A DNA stretch of 64,000 bases. Origin: Cucumis sativus. Its lineage: Eukaryota > Streptophyta > Magnoliopsida > Cucurbitales > Cucurbitaceae. Location: NCBI RefSeq assembly GCF_000004075.3, contig NC_026660.2, positions 21,641,498-21,705,497 of the forward strand. The letters are read 5' to 3'. A program made the position numbers and the translations under genes. The notes below the pieces were generated by a model that was not told where the DNA came from, made no database searches, and saw only the letters and a list, made by a program, of their open reading frames with translations. Positions 24,100 through 33,295 of the stretch are shown in pieces; the first letter of the stretch is position 1, and every line of letters starts with the position of its first letter.

Positions 24100-25763
24100 A
24101 TTTGTGATAGGAAGGCACTTTGTAACCAATCTAACCTAAAACAAACAGAGTAGAAATAGAAAAAGTACGTCATCCAATTCACTTATAACTTTCATGGCAG
24201 CGATACCATCAACCAATACATTTTCTTCACAATAAGAAAAGCAGAATTACGTGGTAAAAGTTAGTGCAAATTTAATTTGCATTAACTAAATTAGTCTTTC
24301 TTTTTCTGATTTATGCATCTTTTATATGGGAAGAACTTTTCGTGCATCTTACACGTATTTCTGTCTCTTTTTCTTTGATTTATGTATCTTGGAGCGTAAT
24401 CAAGACGTTAAGGAGATGTAATCCTAGTTGAGATGTTTGAGTGTGAAACGATAATATTATAATTAATAATTATATGTTAATTAACTATTCCGTTTCCGTT
24501 AATTAAAAAGACAATTAAATTGGAAGCATCAAACACATTAAAATTGGAACCAAACACATGTCTTTTAATCAAAAAGGCCGTGACAACAATGAACAAACAA
24601 ACAAATTATAATAAAGACAAGCAGAATGAAAGTATGGTTCTTAATTTTCTCATGTGATATTCTTTTTCCAATGATACAGATTTCCTTTATCTCTTCCTTT
24701 GAAATTAAATCTCAATTATTACTGATTTAATATCCTTGCAATTTTCACATTTTCTATCCATTTTCATCTTTTTCTTTTCAAAACATATCAGTAGTACTTT
24801 CCAATTTCTTTAGTGATTACTTTGGAGGAATATGATGCACATGTTTGACCCTAAAATGCTTCACCCTCTGGTTTAATGGTGTGAGTTAATATTATATAGT
24901 GCATTGCACATGTCTAGGAATCTAAATATATAACATGTGTTGTTGGAATGTGTTAAATTTAATATTTGGTACAAACAATCAAGCATGGCTCTCTTTGTTT
25001 AATTTTTCATGGTATTTGAGAAATGTAACTTTTTAACAAAATTGACTTCGCTCAACCCATGGACGTTTCTGTTAATACTTTATTAGCCAACCTTGTATAT
25101 ATGTTTGTCAATTTTCTTTTTTCTTATACATTTTGAAATAAGGGGTTTTTTCAACCATAGAAAAAATGACAAACTATTTACCTTTCAATTAAACAAAATT
25201 AAAAAAAAAATTAATTGCACTTGATTGATTTTACTATAAATGATCATTTTCTTTTAATTAATCTAATTAATGATGGTTGGATAGTGCAATTTTAATCATT
25301 TAAGCATAAAACTTGTTAGAGACATTTCTCTCTTTCATATTACAAGAGATCATGATGAACTAAAGTCACATTCAACGGGGAGGGATTCATGAGTTATTTG
25401 TACTCAGCTTAAACAAATCTTATATTAATTTAATATATTTATTGGAATTTTTCTAAATGCACGTGAATGAAGATAAAACATACTAAAATGATTTGTATAA
25501 ATAACTTTCATTTTCAAAAGCTTTCAAAACAAAGTAAGGATGACAAAGTTGAGTAGCATACAATGTAAGAGAAATGTCGAGCCCATCAAATATCGAATAC
25601 AAATTTCAGGTCCGGATCCAAATATTAGGCCTTGGGAACGTTACACTCCTAATCATTACAATAGTACTTCTTAGAAAATATAGCACCTCTCCTAGTAAGT
25701 AAAACCCATGAATGCTAGAGACACTGGATTTGATGTTCATTAATTATCCTAAAAAATAGAGAA
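24100..25763. other. Intergenic, no gene seen
   Basis: AT-rich DNA between the tRNA gene and the 3' end of amine oxidase copy 3. No exon, tRNA or clear transposon end was seen. The preceding gap (23116-24027) is similarly empty apart from the 3' flank of copy 2. Confidence 0.5.
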
Positions 25764-25769
25764 TTTATT
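25764..25769 (-). terminator. Poly(A) signal of amine oxidase copy 3
   Basis: AATAAA on the minus strand, 105 bases after the stop codon. If it is used, the C28 tract at 25790-25817 is part of the mRNA 3' UTR. Confidence 0.4.
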
Positions 25770-25789
25770 GTACCAAAAGAAAAAAAAAA

Positions 25790-25817
25790 GGGGGGGGGGG
25801 GGGGGGGGGGGGGGGGG
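25790..25817. repeat. Homopolymer G28 after an A-rich run
   Basis: An uninterrupted run of 28 G on the plus strand follows 'AAAAGAAAAAAAAA'. It starts 57 bases beyond the stop codon of amine oxidase copy 3, so the transcript would carry C28. Runs of this length are prone to slippage, and the exact length may be a sequencing or assembly estimate. Confidence 0.9.
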
Positions 25818-25873
25818 AGCTGGAATTCCTCAAAACGCAAGAGTTGTGGATGAATATCATGTGGTTTTGAGGT

Positions 25874-28607
25874 TTATGGAGACCTCATTTTGAGAATTGG
25901 ATTTCTATCAAAGAAATTAGTAGGTCGAAGTTCAAAGCCTCCGGTGAGGGTAGGCATTATTGGAAATTCATCTTGACTTGGATGATGATGAAACCCTATT
26001 GTGTGCCATAACACAATATCCTTGTTGTTGATATCTCTATTCCTGTCCACACACCCAAAATAAATTATATACACACACTATTAGCTAGTTTAATATATTG
26101 ATTTTCAAACTTTATATGAAAAGAAAATAATTTGATACGTACTGTTCTGTTATCTGAGTAAGGGTTTTGTCACCATGGCCACGATCAACGTACATACCAC
26201 CTGCCCATTTCTCAGATTTATTGTAAGGTGTGACCCATATATCATAATCACAAAGCGATCCTCTAATCTGTGGATAATCATCTTCTGATAGGAGTGGAAT
26301 AGCCATTGGCCCCGGAATTAAACGATACCTGTTTAAAATAAACTTCAACCATAAGTTTGAGCTTCTATCTTGTTTTAACACTTCTCTCAGTACTTGTCAA
26401 AGGTTTAATAAAGCAGCGGCCATAAAGAAACTACCAACATAAAGTACTTTTTTACTTTGGGTAAAATATGGTCTATAAATGAAATACGTTTTTAGATTAA
26501 GTGCTCAGTTAACTTACCCGACTTTGTTTCCTACTGCAGTTTTCTTATTTGGGTTCACAATGTGCAACTCCACGGGCTCAGTTGGTCGGAGTCTGGCGTC
26601 GAGCTCCTTCTTTACCTCTTCCGACACCACTGACCAGTAGCTCTTTCTCGGCGTTGAGCCATCGGTTCTGAAACTCTTCAATTTAAGTTTTTGAAAGGAG
26701 TTTTCCTGGCCGTCGATGTCGAGATCTAGATAATATGTAATAAAATGGTCGTGGTTTATGCCAATTGTGTTGGGGGCTACTAATAGGCCATATATTTCCT
26801 CCTTAACCTCACTTTCGTGCTTATACGTTGTCGTTTTTCCTTCCATGATACCTGTTAAACTCACCTGTCAAAGAATTAAGACAAAAGCAAAAGTTTTTTC
26901 TTATGAGATAGTTGGAAACCCTATAAGAAAGTAAAAGTTGTAATGGTGTTGGGTATTACCGAAAGTTTGATAGTGCCACATTTTTTGAGTTCCCAATCCA
27001 ATATGTAATCATAATTCCCAATCACCGTTATCGTTCTTATCACCAAGCTCACTTCCCTTCTCACTTCTCTTATCTGCATTTCAAATATATATAAAATTAA
27101 ATACCTACTTTTAAAACTTTTTTTCTTTCTTAAAGTTTAAAAGATGAAAATTACCAATTCTCCCGGAATTACGGCCTCAGTGTGGCGCCAAGCAATATCT
27201 CCGGCATATTTTTCAAACATACAATACGCATTCTCCAACTTCACCGGCGTTCCATCTTGGCCGGCGTGGTAGGCGTCGAAAAACATGGCGTTAGAAGGAC
27301 AGTCGTGGTGGGGCTCGAGCGCCACCGCTGACGACCCCATCCCGAATTCTCCAGCGTCCATAAACGTCCGATAATACCACTCCTCTGTTGGATCTTGGTA
27401 CGGTACGAACAGCTCCGAGATTTGGCCTCGGTATAGAACTTGACGTTTTTTCTGTTGGTCGATGTCGTATATCGAAGCTGTTGATATTACGACTCCCACT
27501 CGCATGTCGAAGCTTAGGTGAAAATCCCAGTTTGCCCAACTGTTAAGAAATCAAACTTTTAAACTGCTTAAATCATCAACTTACTTGAAAAGCTTAAACT
27601 AATAGATTAAAGTTAACCGCATGATAACTGTACTTTTAGTTCATTTTGCTAGTAGTAAAAGGTTAGCTCAATATTTGAGATAAGGAGTGAAATTCTAAAC
27701 TTCTAAAGCCTACGTTATAAGAAGTTCGTATCATAATGTTTCTCTTTAGACACCAATCCATAGTTTAAATGTCATCTTTTTTTTTTTAAGTCTTAAATGT
27801 TACTAAAGCCACTTTTTCCTCAAACCTGACAGTGTGTCCTCTAACCACAAAGCTAGGACCATGCGGCTGATTAACAAGAATGGGCTTAGTCTCCGCTAGA
27901 AACGGTGGCCGCATAGTCGAAGCTTGATACTCTGTGCCCTCACTCTTTGGCATAACAGAAACGTGGATATCTTTAAGTTCCGTCAACACCATATCATCAA
28001 GATCCACCGTCGTTTCAATCCCTTCAATTGGCCTCAGCCAAACATTCACAGTTGATTCCTTGTAAAAAAACAAAACCTTCACAATCCTTTTCGTCTCACT
28101 TTGGGCTTCTCCATACCACCCAATTGAAAAAGCAGAGCCCACAACATCCGAAATATTTAACCCCCTTTTCTCAATGGAGGATATAAAGGGTTGATGTTTG
28201 AGTGAAACCTCAATGGCTTCTTCTTGTTCTTGAAGTGTTAGTGTTGGAAAACCGGTACCTTGGTACACATGCTCCGATACAATCGACCCTTTGCCATTGG
28301 CTAGACTCACGATGAACTCGTGAGTCTGCTTGTTTGCTCGTACCACAACAAAGGCTTGACGTGGCAGAGGTGGGGAACGGGGATTCGCTACCCATGACAG
28401 AACGTCGGGTTTGTTCGGATCTTCGATACCGACGTAATGAAAAGTGAGACGTTGAGCAATATTGGTGAATTTGGATTTGACTGTGGAGGTGACTATTTGA
28501 ATCTCAAGAGAAGATAGAGGATCGAATGGATGAGAGGAGATGGAAGGGATGGATGTAAAGAGGAAAAGGAAGACCAGGATAGGGATTTTAAAAATTGGGT
28601 GAGCCAT
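25874..28607 (-). CDS. Copper-containing primary amine oxidase, copy 3 (six exons, 660 aa, diverged signatures)
   Basis: Minus-strand exons in transcript order: 28607-27826, 27539-27155, 27073-26960, 26864-26518, 26328-26143 and 26042-25874. Introns are GT-AG and the frame is continuous. Key residues remain: Asp322 (RTFMDAGEF), cofactor Tyr410 (VIGNYDY), copper ligands His465/His467 (NHDHF) and His624 ([14 protein letters not shown]). Two departures stand out. The Thr normally three residues before the Asn of the cofactor motif is Val406, and the C-terminal copper signature has His instead of a hydrophobic residue, Ser instead of Cys and Asp-Glu in place of Glu-Asp. The segment TLTQITEQ also replaces the more usual Trp-containing text. 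Intron 1 matches copy 1 in position and phase; the intron inside GNKVG/YRLIPG is not present in copies 1 or 2. A signal peptide ([18 protein letters not shown]) suggests secretion. It may be active with altered properties or in early decay. Confidence 0.93.
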
Positions 28608-28656
28608 GAGAACTAATAAGTAGTATCTTGGGGATGTATATGTTAGGGGTGTGGCT

Positions 28657-28665
28657 TATTTATAA
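28657..28665 (-). promoter_or_regulatory. TATA box of amine oxidase copy 3
   Basis: TATAAATAA on the minus strand ends about 50 bases upstream of the start codon, leaving room for a short 5' UTR. It is the clearest core promoter of the three amine oxidase genes. Confidence 0.5.
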
Positions 28666-29174
28666 GGCCAAGTCAAATGGGTCATTTTTCATAGCCACAA
28701 GTTAAGAAGATCTTGATATTTGTTATCGTTGTTATTATAGCTGCAATAACTACAGCAATGTCACCATTATCTCAATAACTAGGTGAGAGAAAATAAACGT
28801 GGAGAGAACTTAGTTACAGTGATATGTGTATCATGTACATTTTGGTATCCATTTGGATATAAATTATAATTTGATAGGGTTGTAACTTGAAAGTGTATGC
28901 ACATGACTTTAAGAAAGATATTCGTTTGAAGAAAATTTATACGTAGCAACTGGCATCCATTGTTGGTCACTAAAGTAATATACAAGAGAACTAATTGATA
29001 TCGTGTCAAATAATAAACTAAAGTAGTAGGTGTGCTTGGATTCCAAATCTAAATTCGTATTGGTATGATGGGTTTAGGGTTAAACAACAAATCTTTGGCT
29101 TTATATATATATTTATTAGTTTAGAGAATAAAAAAAGAAAAAGAAAAACTTAAATATCTTCTTCATTACATTTT

Positions 29175-29232
29175 GCAGAGGTCGAGACAACCCTGCGGTC
29201 CAGTGTCGTCGCCCACCGGCAACGCTCTTGCG
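29175..29232 (+). other. Isolated GC-rich island framed by splice-like signals
   Basis: About 58 bases of GC-rich DNA in an AT-rich field. It is preceded by TTTTGCAG and followed by GTAAGG, as an internal exon would be. No neighbouring exon in a compatible frame was recognised. It could be an orphan exon, a transposon leader or chance. Confidence 0.25.
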
Positions 29233-29473
29233 GTAAGGACACTCTCACATCTCTTTCTTTCTTTTTCTCTCTCAAATAAAATCTTCTAAATTTTTTATTT
29301 TATTTTTCAACATATTCAAATTTTGATACTAAAATAGTTTTTGGTCCTTTTTTAATAACATTATTTTAAGAGATCCCCAATTGGTCGATCTTAAACAAAT
29401 AAGGCTCTCCCTAAATCTAGTATTCTTTTAAATTATAAATATTATTTTTAGTTTCTCTATTTATAATGTGATC

Positions 29474-30953
29474 GATTGTATTTGAATCTAATGAAGATGA
29501 CCAAGCTCCCTCATAAAAGTAATTGATTCTATATCAAATTGCTAAGTCTTTCTTTAAAACTCTTATCTTGGATGCATCGACTATGAAGATATCAAACAAT
29601 CTTCATATAATGGGAAGAACGTCTTCGAAGAATGAATAGTAAACAGCTTCTTCTTTTATAATGGGAAGAAAGATGATTGGTAGATTTGAAAATTTCTTAT
29701 GGAAGAAGATGTTTTCTATATAAAAATAAGAACTTTTTTCTTTTTATCTTTCTTTAAATTAAAAGATCATAGAGATGAAGAAGATCTCTTACTTTTCTTT
29801 AAATAAAATAAAACTAATTTCATATTGGTAAAAAAAATGTAACAAACTCTCTCTTTTACAAAGTATGATTAGTTTTCTTTTTATGCACAACATGTGATAA
29901 TTTGAATATGCTCTGTTCTTGAATTTTAAAGAATCAAAATTTCAAAAAAGTAATATTTAATAATACAAAAGAGCACAATCTTATAAGTCTTCAAAATAAA
30001 CAGGTTTTCAATTATCTTTTTTATTTTATGGATCAGTAGATGCATTGGACATCTCCACCAAGTGGATACTCCTTAACACCCTCGTCATCCCCGCTTCATT
30101 AATGTAAGAAATGAGAGTACATAAAGCAAGAGAACAAAAAGGACTAGAGATAAGCCCCATGCCCAAAAATTAAAATTAATATAAAGTTAATCAAAGGCAT
30201 TAATATTTAATGCAATAGTGATTGGAGGGATTGGAGGACGAGTTGTTGACCCAACTTCCCTTCCCTGATCGATAACCATTTCAAACTCAATAAACCAGTG
30301 ATACCAATTGAAAAGGTGAAATAATTTTTTTGTAGCGTTACTTTAGTTAACCCAACTAGAGGAATAGCTCAAAGAGCAAAAAGACAAATAACGCAGAGAA
30401 CACAAAAAGCTTTATTAACCCAGTTCGATGAATCCACATACGTCTGGAGAGCTTTTCTAGCTCAAATAAGCAAATTTTATTAAGATTCAAACGAGTATAA
30501 CACTTCAACAATCTAGAGGACACTCTCTCTAGATTGTATTTGAATCTAATGAAGATGGTTAGGCTCCCATATAGAAGTTATTGATCCTATATCAAATTAC
30601 TAAGTCTTCTTTAAATCTCTTATCCCACATACATCGTATATGAAGATCATATCAAACAATCTTCATATAATATCTAAAAGGGTATAATAAACTTACCTTT
30701 GCAAAGATTATTCTTCAAGAACTGTGGCTTGGAAACGTCTTTGAAGAATGCAGAGAATGAAAAATGTCTTCTTCTTTTATAACTCGGAGAAAGATGCTTG
30801 GTAGATTTTGAAAATTTCTTCTTGTACAAAACAAATCTTTCTAAAAGATAAAAGATATTTTCTATATAAAAGAAGATTTTTTTTATCTTTCTTTAAATAT
30901 ATAAAAATGATCTTTTATCTTTCTTTGAATAATAAAAAAAAAAACTAATTTCA
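29474..30953 (-). mobile_element. Internally deleted LTR retrotransposon relic
   Basis: Two direct repeats frame the segment. The complete one is 30309-30953 and the partial one 29474-29822. Shared landmarks are 'GATTGTATTTGAATCTAATG', 'CAAACAATCTTCATATAAT', 'GAAAATTTCTT' and 'AAACTAATTTCA'. Read on the minus strand the complete repeat runs TG...CA and is followed after a short spacer by TGGTATCA (30306-30299), which matches the 3' end of initiator tRNA-Met, the usual primer of Copia-type elements. About 480 bp of noncoding DNA remains between the repeats and no gag or pol frame is left. The downstream repeat is truncated. Confidence 0.5.
30299..30306 (-). other. Primer-binding-site-like TGGTATCA
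   Basis: Minus-strand TGGTATCA sits three bases after the CA end of the inferred LTR. Eight bases match the initiator tRNA-Met 3' end; the following CTGG does not continue the match to the usual GAGC. Confidence 0.4.
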
Positions 30954-30959
30954 TATTGA

Positions 30960-31320
30960 TGTCTAATATTTTTACTGTATAGAAAAATTTCGAAAACGAA
31001 AAAAAAGTCCACAGGCCCACAATGAAATATATAAAAAATGTCTTGTTATTAATTGGAAGCTTATATTCTTTACTATACACGATCGTTTACATTTGGTAAA
31101 TCTAAACGATTTTTTCAAGATTTTTTGTATACTATCGTTTAAATTTGGGTAGACAAATCTCAACAATTTTTAAAAAGATTTTTTTGGAGATAGATGATCG
31201 TTTTTTATTTGGTACACTATTGTTTTAGTTAGTTTAAGTTTGACTACTCAAATTAAACAATTTTTTAAAGATTATTTGTAATTTTTTATCATGATTTTTT
31301 ATATTTGGAACAATCAAATA
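30960..31320 (+). repeat. Dispersed repeat family C, copy 2
   Basis: It begins 'TTTCGAAAACGAAAAAAAAG', followed by 'CCCACAATGAAATATATAAA', then diverged 'AAATCTAAACGATTTT' units. It matches the start and order of the copy at 5560-5890. No coding potential. Confidence 0.5.
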
Positions 31321-32214
31321 ACAGTTTAAAAAAGAAAATAAAAGAAAGAATAAGAGATTGAAATATTTGATAGAGATTATTATTCAGCATCTAACTCCTC
31401 AATATTATTCACTCTATCAATAATATTGATAAGATATTAGTGAACCCACCTCACCCACACAATTTCCCTACATCCACACATACAACCATAAAGAAAAATA
31501 AAAAGTTGAGAAAAATTTATATCATGAAGCCAAAAACGGAATCAAACCTGTTACATACTATGAAAACGTACTATAGCTAGACTTATTCACAAAAGAAAAA
31601 TAATACTAACAAAACAAAAGAGGTCCCGAGACAGTTTTGAAAATGATGTATCAGTATTAATAGTTGTGGGGTGCTTTTGTTCTGATTAGTACTTTATAAT
31701 TTCGTTACAGCAATTTCTTTGTATCCGTCGATATGATGTACTTTTTGTTTAGTCGTAATTTTTATCAGTGTGATATTAGATTAAGGTTATTTGACACGTT
31801 AGGGTTCTTAACTTCCCTCCTCTCATCTCACTGTACTTCTCCTTCCTCCACGCTCTCATGTTCAGTTGTACATTACAGAGATATCTTCTTCCATTGCTTC
31901 TCACCTCCCTAGCTCCCACTTGCATGACTCTTCATGCTCCCAACTTTGAACCCTCGTTAATCATGTTGATAATTGACAGAATAATTATTTGACATTCTCT
32001 CTAACTAGTTTCCCATCTTTCATTATATTATATTTGAAGAAAAGGCATTAACCAACATAAGCTTAGAGGTATTCCTTAAGATAAATAATAATAAACCTTG
32101 GATGTGGACCAACCATTGTGGTATATGTTCATTGTAAGAAATGTATGGGGCTCCATACTTGAAATGGGAGGAGCAGCTAGCCATAAATAGCTCACTCAAT
32201 CATTTGGGTGCCTG
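31321..32214. other. Intergenic, no gene seen
   Basis: AT-rich DNA with a C/T-rich patch at 31800-31940. No exon or transposon end was recognised. Confidence 0.45.
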
Positions 32215-32309
32215 TTAAAATAACAATTTGAGTAGAAATTATTTTAACTTTCTAAAATTATTTTACATCTAATTAGCTAAAATAATTTCTACTCAAATTG
32301 TTATTTTAA
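32215..32309. repeat. Perfect 32-bp inverted repeat (foldback)
   Basis: Arms 32215-32246 and 32278-32309 are exact reverse complements (core AACAATTTGAGTAGAAATTA) separated by a 31-bp loop. The perfection points to a recent MITE or a hairpin-forming transcript. No obvious target-site duplication flanks it. Confidence 0.85.
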
Positions 32310-32944
32310 GAAACTAATACTATCTGAGGGTAGTAGCTTAAGTTAAAATTAAAGAGGATAATTTAGTCTAAAATGTAATAAGAAACAAAGAAACAACAAA
32401 AAAGAAGAAGAGCGGAAGAAGAAAAGACAATTGAACTCAATTGTGGTATATCTTACAAAAACATCACACATATTTATTTATAGGATATGTCATCGTATGA
32501 ATTACATTATGGAATTCAAGGCGATGAATGTTACGACATAGAATTGAGAGAGAGTTATATGAAGATTGTTAACCTATACATGTAGGTTATTAATATCTAC
32601 CTATATAATTATATTTACAATATAAAAATGTTTTCAAGAATCTCACATTTTTAATATAGTATAATGTGTACATAAAATACTTAAACACTATCAATAATAG
32701 TAAATAGGTAAGTGGTAATTAAAATTGTCATTTACTCTTCTGTAGCCAAATGGTAAAATGTTCCCTAATTAGGTTCAAGAAACCCTATTGACTAATTTGT
32801 ATTTTTTTAATACTCACTTTTATAGTAATTATTTGACATTAATAGCAATACACTTGGTAATCAATCAAATAAACTTGGTATATAAAAATATTGTACTCTT
32901 CTCTAGCCTAATGGTTATGGCGTTACCATAACAAAGACAATCCG

Positions 32945-33295
32945 CTTTGAAAAAGAGTCATTGATGCAAAATACAAGAAATTCCATCTCGGTGAACTGCC
33001 TATCGAAGGGAAGTATAGCAGCACAAAGGCCCCATGGAGATCAATTCTAAAGGGTAAAAATTGGTTTGAAACTAAGATAAGATGGAAGATCAATAATCTT
33101 TTTGGCATAGCATGCGATTATTGGTTCGGTACATCTCCTTTGTCTAATTCCCGTTCTACACTTTTTGCATTATCCACAGTACAACACACATCTATAAAGG
33201 ATATGTGGGATGAAAACACAAAAGATTGGAATTTGGCGACATGGAGACAGTTAAATGAAAAGGAAATTGATTCTTTTCATGTTTTTATTGTCTAA
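32945..33295 (+). pseudogene. LINE-type reverse transcriptase 3' remnant
   Basis: The plus-strand frame from 32945 reads KRVIDAKY, SSTKAPWRSI, IRWKINNLFGIACDYWFG, STLFALSTV and IKDMWDENTKDWNLATWRQL, ending at TAA (33293-33295). This is the order of conserved words in the region after the reverse transcriptase of plant LINE elements (W+-I..KYG, APW+.I, +W+IGNG..I.FW, ALS, I.D.W, W.L..RR.L). The expected Trp before KRVI is TGA (32948-32950), and the usual IGNG is altered to INNL, so the copy is dead. The upstream catalytic domains are not found. Confidence 0.6.
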
